From Firmicutes bacterium CAG:238 (lineage in GTDB: Bacteria > Bacillota > Clostridia > Peptostreptococcales > Anaerovoracaceae), in the NCBI GenBank assembly GCA_000435615.1, contig FR881967.1:1-8553 (forward strand): a stretch of DNA of 8,553 bases, read 5' to 3'. Positions 1 to 6,302 of this stretch are shown here, piece by piece. Both the position numbers and the translations under genes were made by a program. The notes beneath the pieces were generated by a model, which ran no database searches, was not told the DNA's origin, and saw only the letters and a list, made by a program, of their open reading frames with translations. Within the stretch, counting starts at the first letter, position 1, and each line of letters starts with the position of its first letter.

Positions 1-63
1 AAAACCGCATGAACCCAGAAAATTCCAGTCCAAATGAAACAAGAAACGGAGCCCGAGGGCGAA

Positions 64-92
64 TGTGCCGATGCGGAACACAGTGCGGCACA
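64..92. repeat. Short inverted repeat upstream of the mreB promoter
   Basis: TGTGCCG at 64-70 is the exact reverse complement of CGGCACA at 86-92, with a 15-nt loop. No T-run follows on either strand, so it does not look like a standard intrinsic terminator. It lies 44 bp before the -35 box of the mreB promoter. The rest of 1-130 is more GC-rich than the promoter region. It shows only short open frames without recognisable products, so it may be the far end or flank of an upstream gene. A chance repeat is possible. Confidence 0.3.
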
Positions 93-135
93 GCGTGCTT
101 CAGAGAAAAAAATCCAAATATTTATCGCAAATAAA

Positions 136-164
136 TTGAAAAAAGTTGAAAAATTATATATAAT
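136..164 (+). promoter_or_regulatory. Sigma-A-type promoter for mreB
   Basis: A -35 box TTGAAA (136-141) is separated by exactly 17 nt from a perfect -10 box TATAAT (159-164), in AT-rich DNA. Transcription should begin near 171, giving a leader of about 47 nt before the mreB ATG at 218. A GAGGAG ribosome binding site lies at 205-210, 7 nt before that start. This is the clearest promoter in the window. Confidence 0.82.
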
Positions 165-217
165 GTTCTGAGAAATGTAAATGATAACTAATATCAACAG
201 AAAAGAGGAGATAGGTA

Positions 218-1240
218 ATGGGATTTGCGACAGAAGTTGGAATTGATTTAGGTACAGCCAATGTACTTGTATATATAAAAGGCAAAGGCATCGTTTTGAA
301 TGAACCTTCGGTTGTTGCCATCAACAAGGACACCGACGAAATTCTTGCAGTCGGCGAAGAAGCGAGACAGATGCTCGGAAGAACGCCTGCAAACATTGTA
401 GCAGTAAGACCGCTGCGTGACGGCGTTATTTCGGATTATGACATAACCGAGAGAATGCTGAAGCATTTCATCCGGAAGACATGCGGAAGCGGCAGGTTTT
501 TTAAGCCTAAAATTATGGTATGCGTTCCGAGCGGCGTTACCGAAGTTGAGAAAAGAGCGGTAAGAGAAGCAGCCACGCAGGCAGGCGGCAAGGATGTATA
601 TCTGATGGAAGAACCGGTTGCCGCTGCAATCGGTGCGGGAATTGATATTTCCAAGCCGGATGGGGTTATGGTAATCGATATCGGTGGCGGAACCACGGAT
701 ATTGCGGTTATTTCCCTCGGCGGAATCGTAGCCAGCACATCCGTTAAGATTGCAGGCGATAAATTCGATGAAGCAATCATCAAATATATGAGAAAAGAGC
801 ACAAGCTCTACATCGGCGAGAGAACGGCAGAAGAACTTAAGCTTACCATCGGAACAGCATTCCCGAGAGACGAAGTCGTAACCAAGGAATGCAGAGGAAG
901 AGACCTTGTTACAGGACTCCCGAAGAGTGTCGAAGTGACATCCGATGAAATGATGGACGCACTGGAAGAACCGCTTCATGCGATTTGCGAGGCAGTGCAC
1001 AATGTCCTTGAAATCACTCCACCGGAGCTTGCAGCAGACATCAGCAATTCCGGAATTATCATCACGGGAGGCGGCGCGCTTCTCTGCGGAATTGATAAGA
1101 GAATTGAAGACAGAACGGCAATCAAAGTGGTTGTCGCAGAGGACCCGAAGTCCTGCGTTGCAGTCGGAACAGGAAAATCACTTGATATTCTTGAGAAGCT
1201 GGAAAGCAGCTCGCTCAACAGAAGGGCACCTTATCTTTAA
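218..1240 (+). CDS. mreB: MreB/Mbl-family rod-shape-determining actin homologue
   Basis: This is a bacterial actin that polymerises on the inner face of the membrane and guides the elongasome machinery for lateral cell-wall synthesis. The 340 residues are the usual length and show the actin-fold ATPase motifs in order. These are phosphate-1 around residues 9-16 (IDLGTANV), connect-1 around 131-141 (EEPVAAAIGAG), phosphate-2 around 153-165 (IDIGGGTTDIAVI) and the adenosine motif around 281-289 (ITGGGALL). The ATG at 218 has GAGGAG 7 nt upstream. The TANVL wording and the absence of adjacent mreC/mreD resemble the stand-alone paralogue Mbl of Bacillus more than the mreBCD locus. The choice between MreB and Mbl is inference and would need a tree. 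The gene has its own promoter (136-164) and its own terminator (1251-1280), so it is probably mainly monocistronic. Confidence 0.95.
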   Translation: MGFATEVGIDLGTANVLVYIKGKGIVLNEPSVVAINKDTDEILAVGEEARQMLGRTPANIVAVRPLRDGVISDYDITERMLKHFIRKTCGSGRFFKPKIMVCVPSGVTEVEKRAVREAATQAGGKDVYLMEEPVAAAIGAGIDISKPDGVMVIDIGGGTTDIAVISLGGIVASTSVKIAGDKFDEAIIKYMRKEHKLYIGERTAEELKLTIGTAFPRDEVVTKECRGRDLVTGLPKSVEVTSDEMMDALEEPLHAICEAVHNVLEITPPELAADISNSGIIITGGGALLCGIDKRIEDRTAIKVVVAEDPKSCVAVGTGKSLDILEKLESSSLNRRAPYL

Positions 1241-1250
1241 ACAAAAGCTC

Positions 1251-1280
1251 AGCGTTCCCTTCGGGGAACGCTTTTTTCTT
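1251..1280 (+). terminator. Intrinsic terminator after mreB
   Basis: A perfect 9-bp stem, AGCGTTCCC (1251-1259) with GGGAACGCT (1264-1272), is closed by a TTCG tetraloop (1260-1263). A T-rich tract runs to 1280. It lies 10 bp after the mreB stop and ends 26 bp before the next start codon. It should cut off most transcription into the methyltransferase gene. Confidence 0.92.
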
Positions 1281-1306
1281 GAAGACAATAGAAATGAGGA
1301 ATCAAA

Positions 1307-2431
1307 ATGAAACTGGAACTGATTGCGACCGCGACCTTCGGGCTCGAGGCGGTTGTCAAAAGAGAACTCGAAAATCTGGGATATAAAATTTTGAAATCCG
1401 AGGACGGAAAGATTACCTTCCTCGGCGATGAGCGTGCAGTGGTACGCGCAAACCTGTGGCTTCGAAGTGCGGACCGCGTGCAGATTAAGATGGCGGAATT
1501 TACGGTACTTGAATTTGAGGACCTTTTTCAGCAGATGAAGGCGATTCCATGGGAAGAGTGGATTCCGATTGACGGAAAATTCGTGGTAAACGGCTCCTCG
1601 GTAAAGTCAAAGCTTTCGAGCGTGCCGGCGTGCCAGTCGGTAGCCGAAAAAGCGGTCGTGGAACGTCTCAAGGAATTTTACATGGTGGATTATTTTACGA
1701 AGACCGGGGCAGCCTATGACATAAAGATTACAATCCTCAAGGACAGGGTTACGGTTACACTGGACACGACGGGGCCGGGACTTCACAAACGCGGCTACCG
1801 GACGCACAGCGTTGAGGCTCCGATCAAGGAAACGCTGGCAGCGGCGATGATTCAGCTTTCATTTTGGAACAAGGACAGAATCCTGTCCGACCCGTGCTGC
1901 GGCTCCGGGACCATTCCGATCGAGGCGGCACTAATTGCAAAAAACATCGCTCCAGGAATAAGCCGAAGCTTTGCGAGCGAAGAGTGGGAAGCGATACCGG
2001 CAAACCTTTGGAAAGAAGAGCGAAAGGCGGCATTTGAGGCAATTGACAATGAATGCAAGCCGAAGATTTTCGGTCTTGACATCAACCCGAAGGCAATCGC
2101 TGCCGCAAAAGCAAACGCTGAAGAGGCGGGCGTGGATGACTGCATCAAATTTGCAGCCGCAGATATTTCGGCAATGCGTACCAAGAGCCTGAGCGGCGTG
2201 ATGGTCACAAACCCTCCGTACGGCGAAAGAATCGGAGACCGACGGGGAATCGAAAAAATCTATGAAGCATATCGAAGATTTTTCGGAGAAAACCCGACCT
2301 GGTCGCTTTTTGTGGTGACTGCGGACAAATCGATTGAAAAGGCACTCGGCAGAAGCGCAGACAGGCGGAGGAAGTTGTACAACGGCAGATTGGAAGTCTG
2401 CTACTATCAGTTCCACGGAGAAAAGGTATGA
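1307..2431 (+). CDS. THUMP-domain class I SAM-dependent RNA (guanine-N2) methyltransferase, RlmL/YpsC type
   Basis: This is predicted to transfer a methyl group from S-adenosylmethionine to a guanine N2 in 23S rRNA. E. coli RlmL modifies G2445, and Bacillus YpsC is the short Firmicute relative. The 374-residue protein has an N-terminal ferredoxin-like and THUMP RNA-binding region (about 1-155) and a C-terminal Rossmann methyltransferase domain. Motif I DPCCGSGT is at 195-202, an acidic motif-II position at D258 (GLDIN), and the catalytic NPPYGER at 302-308. It lacks the second, RlmK-like methyltransferase domain of E. coli RlmL, as is normal in Firmicutes. The ATG at 1307 has GAGGA 6 nt upstream. 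Its stop overlaps the next start (ATGA at 2428-2431), so it is translationally coupled to the regulator gene. Arginine codons are mixed, with AGA used for only about a quarter. The exact target base is inference. Confidence 0.92.
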   Translation: MKLELIATATFGLEAVVKRELENLGYKILKSEDGKITFLGDERAVVRANLWLRSADRVQIKMAEFTVLEFEDLFQQMKAIPWEEWIPIDGKFVVNGSSVKSKLSSVPACQSVAEKAVVERLKEFYMVDYFTKTGAAYDIKITILKDRVTVTLDTTGPGLHKRGYRTHSVEAPIKETLAAAMIQLSFWNKDRILSDPCCGSGTIPIEAALIAKNIAPGISRSFASEEWEAIPANLWKEERKAAFEAIDNECKPKIFGLDINPKAIAAAKANAEEAGVDDCIKFAAADISAMRTKSLSGVMVTNPPYGERIGDRRGIEKIYEAYRRFFGENPTWSLFVVTADKSIEKALGRSADRRRKLYNGRLEVCYYQFHGEKV

Positions 2432-3933
2432 ATATAAAGATCGATTACGACTCAAAAATCCCAATTTATATGCAGATTGCAAATCGGATGAAACAGCTCA
2501 TTTTTTCGGGAGAACTCGTGACGGGAAGCACGCTTCCTTCTGAAAGAGCGACGGCTAAGCTTTTGAATGTCCATCGAAATACGATTGCAAAGGCTTACAA
2601 CGAGCTGAAAGCGGAGGAACTTATCGAATCCAAGCAGGGCATAGGATACATAGTGACGATGCCACAGACGAAGGACGGAGAGCCCACAAGGAGTGAAAAG
2701 GCAGGCGGAACAAAAATCAAGAAGGTAAACTGGCAGTCCGAAATCAATGAAAAATACCTCGACATGGAAATTACATTTGACGATCTTTTTCAGCGATTCG
2801 GGAACAGAGAAAAAATTTCCATGGGAAGCGGCATCGCGTGTCCCGGGATATACGACAAGAAAAAACTTGCCGAACACATAGTCGCAATGGTCTCGGAAGA
2901 AGGAAAAACGCAGTATTTTTACAGTCCGTACAAGGGCGACAAAATTCTTCGCCAACAGCTCGTTTCCTTTCTCAGCACGAAAGGAATCAAAGCGACGACC
3001 GGACAGATTCAGATTTTGAGTGAGACCAATCAGGCACTCGACTTCCTGGTAACCCTCCTCGTAAAACCGGGTGACAGCGTAATCATGGAAGAAGCGGTAT
3101 CGCCGGATGCCTACCGAGCGATGGAACTTGCGGGTGCAAACATTGTGACCGTTCCCATTGATGAAGATGGAATCGACTGTGAAACGCTCGAAAGAACGGT
3201 GCTGCAGAGAAAGCCGCGGTTTATTTTCGTGAATTCGAGTTTTCATGACCCCACCGGGGCCATTCTGCCGCCGGAACGACGCAAAAAAATTATCGAAATT
3301 TCAAACAAATACCGTATCCCGATCGTGGAAGAGGACGCGGCTTCCGAACTTGTCTATGACGGAATGAAGCTTCCGCCGATAAAAGCCTTTGACAAGGCAG
3401 AGAATGTGATATACATTTATTCTTTTTCGCTTTCGTTTGTGCCGGGCCTTTCGCTTGCTTTTGTGGTGGCCGACAGAAAGCTGATTGAGAGTTTAAGCTA
3501 TTTGGTGTCCGTGCGAATGATGGCGGTTGACTGGACGGCTCAGAAATTACTTGCAAAATATTTAAGTGACGGAAGTTATTATGGTATATTAGACGCATTT
3601 AGGGAAAACTATGCGAGAAAGCAGGAAATCGTGTGCCGTGGGCTGGATGAAATGAGACCGCTTGGAATCAGCTATCACAGACCGAGGGGCGGGGTGTACA
3701 TTTGGTGCGCTCTGCCGCAGGGAATCGACAGCAAGGAATTTTCCAATGCGGCATATAAGCGCGGGCTGGCACTGCTTCCGGGATATGTGTTTTATCCGCA
3801 CAAAAACGGCGGACGCGGACATATTCGCATCAATTATTCGTTTGAAACGGAAGAACGCCTCGAAAAGGGTCTTGAAATATTGAAAGAGACACTCGAAACG
3901 GAGCTCAAAAGCCAACTGGCACACAAAAAATAA
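2428..3933 (+). CDS. MocR-like regulator: GntR winged helix fused to a degenerate aminotransferase-like domain lacking the PLP lysine
   Basis: The 501-residue protein has a GntR-type DNA-binding domain (about 1-77, with LPSER at 36-40 and the recognition-helix region 45-62). A linker follows, then a fold-type-I aminotransferase-like domain (about 125-490). In active MocR proteins this domain binds PLP through a Schiff-base lysine in SFSK-x3-PGLR. Here that segment reads SFSLSFVPGLS (332-342), so Lys is Leu335 and the phosphate-binding Arg is Ser342. Other usual PLP contacts also differ: NPTG is DPTG (Asp274), the pyridine-N aspartate is Glu302, the nearby Tyr is Ala305, the SGSQ phosphate cup is SETN with Glu199, and the stacking Tyr is Ser225. 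The substrate-carboxylate Arg is kept (R467, HIRINY). The frame is intact, so this looks like diversification, not decay. Its start lies in the ATGA overlap with the methyltransferase gene, with GGAG 7 nt upstream. Control of the downstream arc operon is inference. Confidence 0.9.
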   Translation: MNIKIDYDSKIPIYMQIANRMKQLIFSGELVTGSTLPSERATAKLLNVHRNTIAKAYNELKAEELIESKQGIGYIVTMPQTKDGEPTRSEKAGGTKIKKVNWQSEINEKYLDMEITFDDLFQRFGNREKISMGSGIACPGIYDKKKLAEHIVAMVSEEGKTQYFYSPYKGDKILRQQLVSFLSTKGIKATTGQIQILSETNQALDFLVTLLVKPGDSVIMEEAVSPDAYRAMELAGANIVTVPIDEDGIDCETLERTVLQRKPRFIFVNSSFHDPTGAILPPERRKKIIEISNKYRIPIVEEDAASELVYDGMKLPPIKAFDKAENVIYIYSFSLSFVPGLSLAFVVADRKLIESLSYLVSVRMMAVDWTAQKLLAKYLSDGSYYGILDAFRENYARKQEIVCRGLDEMRPLGISYHRPRGGVYIWCALPQGIDSKEFSNAAYKRGLALLPGYVFYPHKNGGRGHIRINYSFETEERLEKGLEILKETLETELKSQLAHKK

Positions 3934-3941
3934 CAGAGCCT

Positions 3942-3962
3942 GGTACTTTCAAAAAATGTACC
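3942..3962. promoter_or_regulatory. Inverted repeat GGTAC-N11-GTACC, candidate operator upstream of arcB
   Basis: GGTAC (3942-3946) and GTACC (3958-3962) form a 21-bp dyad with an 11-nt A-rich centre, directly before a -10-like TATAGT at 3964-3969. No T-run follows, so a terminator for the upstream regulator gene is unlikely. The half-site (GTACCA/GTACCG) is loosely similar to the ATACCA boxes described for the MocR protein GabR, but that likeness is weak. Binding by the regulator just upstream is a guess. Confidence 0.35.
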
Positions 3963-3963
3963 G

Positions 3964-3969
3964 TATAGT
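3964..3969 (+). promoter_or_regulatory. Candidate -10 box of the arcBAC promoter
   Basis: TATAGT at 3964-3969 matches the -10 consensus at 5 of 6 positions. The region 17 nt upstream (TGGTAC, 3941-3946) is a very poor -35, which would fit an activator-dependent promoter. The alternatives are TAATAT at 3969-3974 and TATAAA at 4015-4020, but the latter would place the transcript start on top of the ribosome binding site. The promoter is probable because the operon needs one, but its exact position is uncertain. Confidence 0.35.
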
Positions 3970-3975
3970 AATATT

Positions 3976-3996
3976 TTAGTTAGAAAAAGTCACTAA
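3976..3996. promoter_or_regulatory. Second inverted repeat TTAGT-N11-ACTAA upstream of arcB
   Basis: TTAGT (3976-3980) and ACTAA (3992-3996) have the same geometry as the first dyad: 5-bp arms and an 11-nt spacer. Its centre lies 34 bp from the other centre, about three helical turns. The arm sequence differs and the DNA is AT-rich, so chance is a real possibility. It shows no match to the ARG box or to a CRP/FNR site. Confidence 0.25.
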
Positions 3997-4040
3997 TTTT
4001 TTAAGCGATACATTTATAAAACGAAAAGGAGAATTGAAAA

Positions 4041-5036
4041 ATGGCAGTAAACTTAAAAGGAAGACATTTCTTAACATTAATGGATTTCACACCGGAAGAA
4101 ATCAGATACATGCTTGACTTAGCTCACGACTTAAAGGCTAAGAAAAGAGCAGGTATCCACAATGAAGTTTTAAAGGGGAAGAACATCGTTCTTTTATTCG
4201 AAAAAACTTCCACAAGAACAAGATGTGCATTTGAAGTTGCAGCACTTGACGAAGGTGCTCACGTAACTTTCCTTGACAGCAAGAGCTCCCAGATGGGCAA
4301 GAAGGAAACAATCGCAGACACAGCTAAGGTTCTCGGCAGATTCTATGACGGTATCGAATACAGAGGATTCAAGCAGTCTGTTGTTGAAGAATTAGCTGCA
4401 AACGCAGGCGTACCTGTATGGAACGGTTTAACAGACGTTGACCACCCGACTCAGATCCTTGCTGACATGCTCACAATCGAAGAGCACGTTGCTAAGCCGT
4501 TAAACAAAGTTAAAGTTGTATTCTGCGGAGACATCAGAAACAACATGGCTTACGCTTGGATGTACGGATGCGCTAAGATGGGTATGCACTTCGTTGCTTA
4601 CGGACCGAAGGAACTTGCAGACCAGATCGATCAGGATGTAATCAAGAGAGCAAGAGAAGTTGCCGAATACACAGGAGCAGTTATCGAAGTATCTTCAGAT
4701 GAAGCATGCTTGAAGGGAGCAGATGTTCTTTACACTGACATTTGGGCTTCCATGGGTGAAGAAGATCAGATTCCTGAAAGAGTTAGAATGCTTACTCCTT
4801 TCAAGGTTACAAAAGAAATGCTCGACAAGACAGAAAACAGTGATGTTATCTTCCTTCACTGCTTACCTTCCTTCCACGATTTCGACACTACAATGGCAGC
4901 AGAACAGAAAGAATTAGGATACGACATCCGCGAAGTAACCGATGAAGTATTCTTATCAAGACATTCCAAAGTTTTCGACGAAGCAGAAAACAGAATGCAT
5001 ACAATTAAGGCCGTGATGGTTGCAACTATTGGCTAA
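4041..5036 (+). CDS. arcB: Catabolic ornithine carbamoyltransferase
   Basis: In the ADI pathway this cytosolic enzyme works in the phosphorolytic direction, turning citrulline plus phosphate into ornithine and carbamoyl phosphate for carbamate kinase. The 331 residues are the normal length. The carbamoyl-phosphate-binding STRTR is at 57-61 and HPTQ at 135-138. The ornithine-binding loop DxxxSMG is at 233-239, and HCLP, with the active-site cysteine C274, at 273-276. The ATG at 4041 has AAAAGGAG 9 nt upstream. It is first in the arcB-arcA-arcC run, 107 bp after the MocR-type gene. Sequence alone separates catabolic from anabolic (argF) forms poorly. The catabolic call rests on adjacent arginine deiminase and carbamate kinase. 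Fourteen of 15 arginines are coded by AGA, a strong bias unlike the upstream rlmL-type gene, which suggests high expression. Confidence 0.95.
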   Translation: MAVNLKGRHFLTLMDFTPEEIRYMLDLAHDLKAKKRAGIHNEVLKGKNIVLLFEKTSTRTRCAFEVAALDEGAHVTFLDSKSSQMGKKETIADTAKVLGRFYDGIEYRGFKQSVVEELAANAGVPVWNGLTDVDHPTQILADMLTIEEHVAKPLNKVKVVFCGDIRNNMAYAWMYGCAKMGMHFVAYGPKELADQIDQDVIKRAREVAEYTGAVIEVSSDEACLKGADVLYTDIWASMGEEDQIPERVRMLTPFKVTKEMLDKTENSDVIFLHCLPSFHDFDTTMAAEQKELGYDIREVTDEVFLSRHSKVFDEAENRMHTIKAVMVATIG

Positions 5037-5047
5037 TGCACTGCATT
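5035..5047 (+). repeat. Small palindrome in the arcB-arcA spacer
   Basis: AATGC (5035-5039) and GCATT (5043-5047) are exact reverse complements around ACT, overlapping the arcB stop codon region. It lies just upstream of the arcA ribosome binding site (5056-5062). In mRNA it would be a very small stem. It might affect processing or coupling between arcB and arcA, but it may equally be chance. Confidence 0.25.
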
Positions 5048-5055
5048 GGCAGTCG

Positions 5056-5062
5056 AAAGGAG
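5056..5062 (+). promoter_or_regulatory. Ribosome binding site that fixes the arcA start
   Basis: AAAGGAG lies 7 nt before the ATG at 5070. An in-frame TTG at 5046 would add eight residues (MAVERRNQ), but it has no ribosome binding site of its own and its codons run through this one. The ATG start is therefore preferred. Confidence 0.85.
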
Positions 5063-5069
5063 AAATCAA

Positions 5070-6290
5070 ATGTATCCTGGAATTCATAATTTTTCCGAAA
5101 TCGGAAAATTAAATAAAGTATTGCTTCACAGACCGGGTAAAGAACTCGAAGCGCTCACTCCGTCCACGATGGAAAGACTGCTTTTTGATGACATCCCTTA
5201 TCTGAAAATTGCTCAGGAAGAACATGACAAATTTGCTCAGGTTCTCAGAGACAACGGTGTTGAAGTGGTTTACTACGTAACGGAAGCCGCTAAGGCTATG
5301 GCAAACCCTGAGATTCAGATTCAGTTCGTAAACGAATTCCTGAGCCTCAGCAAAATCAACTCCAAGGGTTTAAGAAGCGCAATGACGACTTACCTGCTTG
5401 ACATGGCACCGGCAGAAATGGTGACAAAGGTAATCGCAGGTATCAAGAGAGAAGAAGTTAAGACAAAAGATGCTACATCCTTAATGGATTTGGTTGAAGA
5501 CGACTATCCATTCGTATCCGACCCGATGCCGAACCTTTACTTCACTCGTGACCCGGGCGCATGCGTAGGCGAAGGAATCAACATTCACCACATGCACACG
5601 GATGCAAGAAGAAGAGAATCTTTAATCTTGAGATATATCTACAAGTACAACAGAGATTTTGCGACCGAAGAAAACAAACAGTGGTATGATCTGACAGACA
5701 CTTATTCCATCGAAGGCGGCGACGTTCTGGTTCTTTCCAAGGACATCGTGGCTGTGGGATTATCTGAAAGAACTACGGTTTCCGGTCTTGAACATTTTGC
5801 AAGAAACCTGCTTCAGGGAAGCACTTTCAAGAAAGTTCTTGCATTCGATATTCCGAAGTCAAGAGCATTCATGCACCTTGACACCGTATTCACGATGGTT
5901 GATTACGACAAGTTCACAATCCATCCGGAAATCGAAGGGCCTCTCGGGGTTTACGAAATCACACTTGATGCGAAGGGCGAGCTGAAGTTTAACGCTCTTA
6001 AGGATGAACTTCACAAGATTCTTGCACTCGAACTCAAAGTTCCGGCTGTTGACCTCATTCGCTGCGGAGGCGGAGACCTTCTTGCGGCTCAGCGTGAGCA
6101 GTGGAATGACGGTTCCAACACTCTGTGCATAGCACCGGGAACGGTTGTAACTTACGAAAGAAACTATGTAACCAATGAACTTCTCGATCAGAAGGGCATC
6201 AAGGTTCTTACAGTTCCGTCCGCGGAACTTTCCAGAGGCAGAGGCGGCCCTCGCTGCATGTCCTGCCCTGTTAACAGAGACGATTTATAA
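5070..6290 (+). CDS. arcA: Arginine deiminase
   Basis: This enzyme hydrolyses L-arginine to L-citrulline and ammonia, the first step of the ADI pathway. It belongs to the guanidino-group-modifying (amidinotransferase-fold) enzymes. The 406-residue product is the family's normal length and keeps the catalytic set. FTRD with D161 is at 158-161 and IEGGD with E215 at 214-218. FMHLD with H269 and D271 is at 267-271, and the nucleophile C396 lies in RGGPRCMSCP at 391-400. The N-terminus (HNFSEIGKLNKVLLHRPG) is typical. The ATG at 5070 is chosen because of its ribosome binding site. It lies 33 bp after arcB and 12 bp before arcC, so the three genes are almost certainly co-transcribed. The ammonia produced helps acid tolerance in known ADI bacteria. 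Nothing appears broken or missing. Confidence 0.96.
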   Translation: MYPGIHNFSEIGKLNKVLLHRPGKELEALTPSTMERLLFDDIPYLKIAQEEHDKFAQVLRDNGVEVVYYVTEAAKAMANPEIQIQFVNEFLSLSKINSKGLRSAMTTYLLDMAPAEMVTKVIAGIKREEVKTKDATSLMDLVEDDYPFVSDPMPNLYFTRDPGACVGEGINIHHMHTDARRRESLILRYIYKYNRDFATEENKQWYDLTDTYSIEGGDVLVLSKDIVAVGLSERTTVSGLEHFARNLLQGSTFKKVLAFDIPKSRAFMHLDTVFTMVDYDKFTIHPEIEGPLGVYEITLDAKGELKFNALKDELHKILALELKVPAVDLIRCGGGDLLAAQREQWNDGSNTLCIAPGTVVTYERNYVTNELLDQKGIKVLTVPSAELSRGRGGPRCMSCPVNRDDL

Positions 6291-6302
6291 GGAGAGAATA
6301 AA

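Noticed and set aside
9..131. Short plus-strand frame at the left edge, open from ATG at 9
   Set aside because: It has no ribosome binding site and no recognisable family. It could be the tail of an upstream gene or chance, and nothing supports calling a gene.
248..1000. Long open frame on the minus strand opposite mreB
   Set aside because: It lies wholly antisense to a clear MreB gene, has no ribosome binding site and gives a cysteine-rich, low-sense protein. It is a shadow of the codon pattern.
2452..3246. Long minus-strand open frame opposite the regulator gene
   Set aside because: It is antisense to a gene with recognisable GntR and aminotransferase motifs, and its own product has no recognisable feature.
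3430..3435. Loss of the PLP lysine as a sequencing error or frameshift
   Set aside because: CTT differs from either lysine codon at all three bases, the frame is intact on both sides, and several separate PLP-contact positions are changed as well.
3942..3962. GGTAC/GTACC dyad as a terminator for the regulator gene
   Set aside because: The stem is only 5 bp with an 11-nt loop, and no T-run follows it. An operator-like site fits better.
4041..5036. Carbamoyltransferase as anabolic argF
   Set aside because: It is packed with arginine deiminase and carbamate kinase and with no biosynthetic arg genes, so the catabolic role is far more likely.
5046..5069. In-frame TTG start that would give arginine deiminase a 414-residue form
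   Set aside because: It has no ribosome binding site of its own, and the extra codons include the AAAGGAG that serves the ATG at 5070. The 406-residue form has the typical N-terminus.
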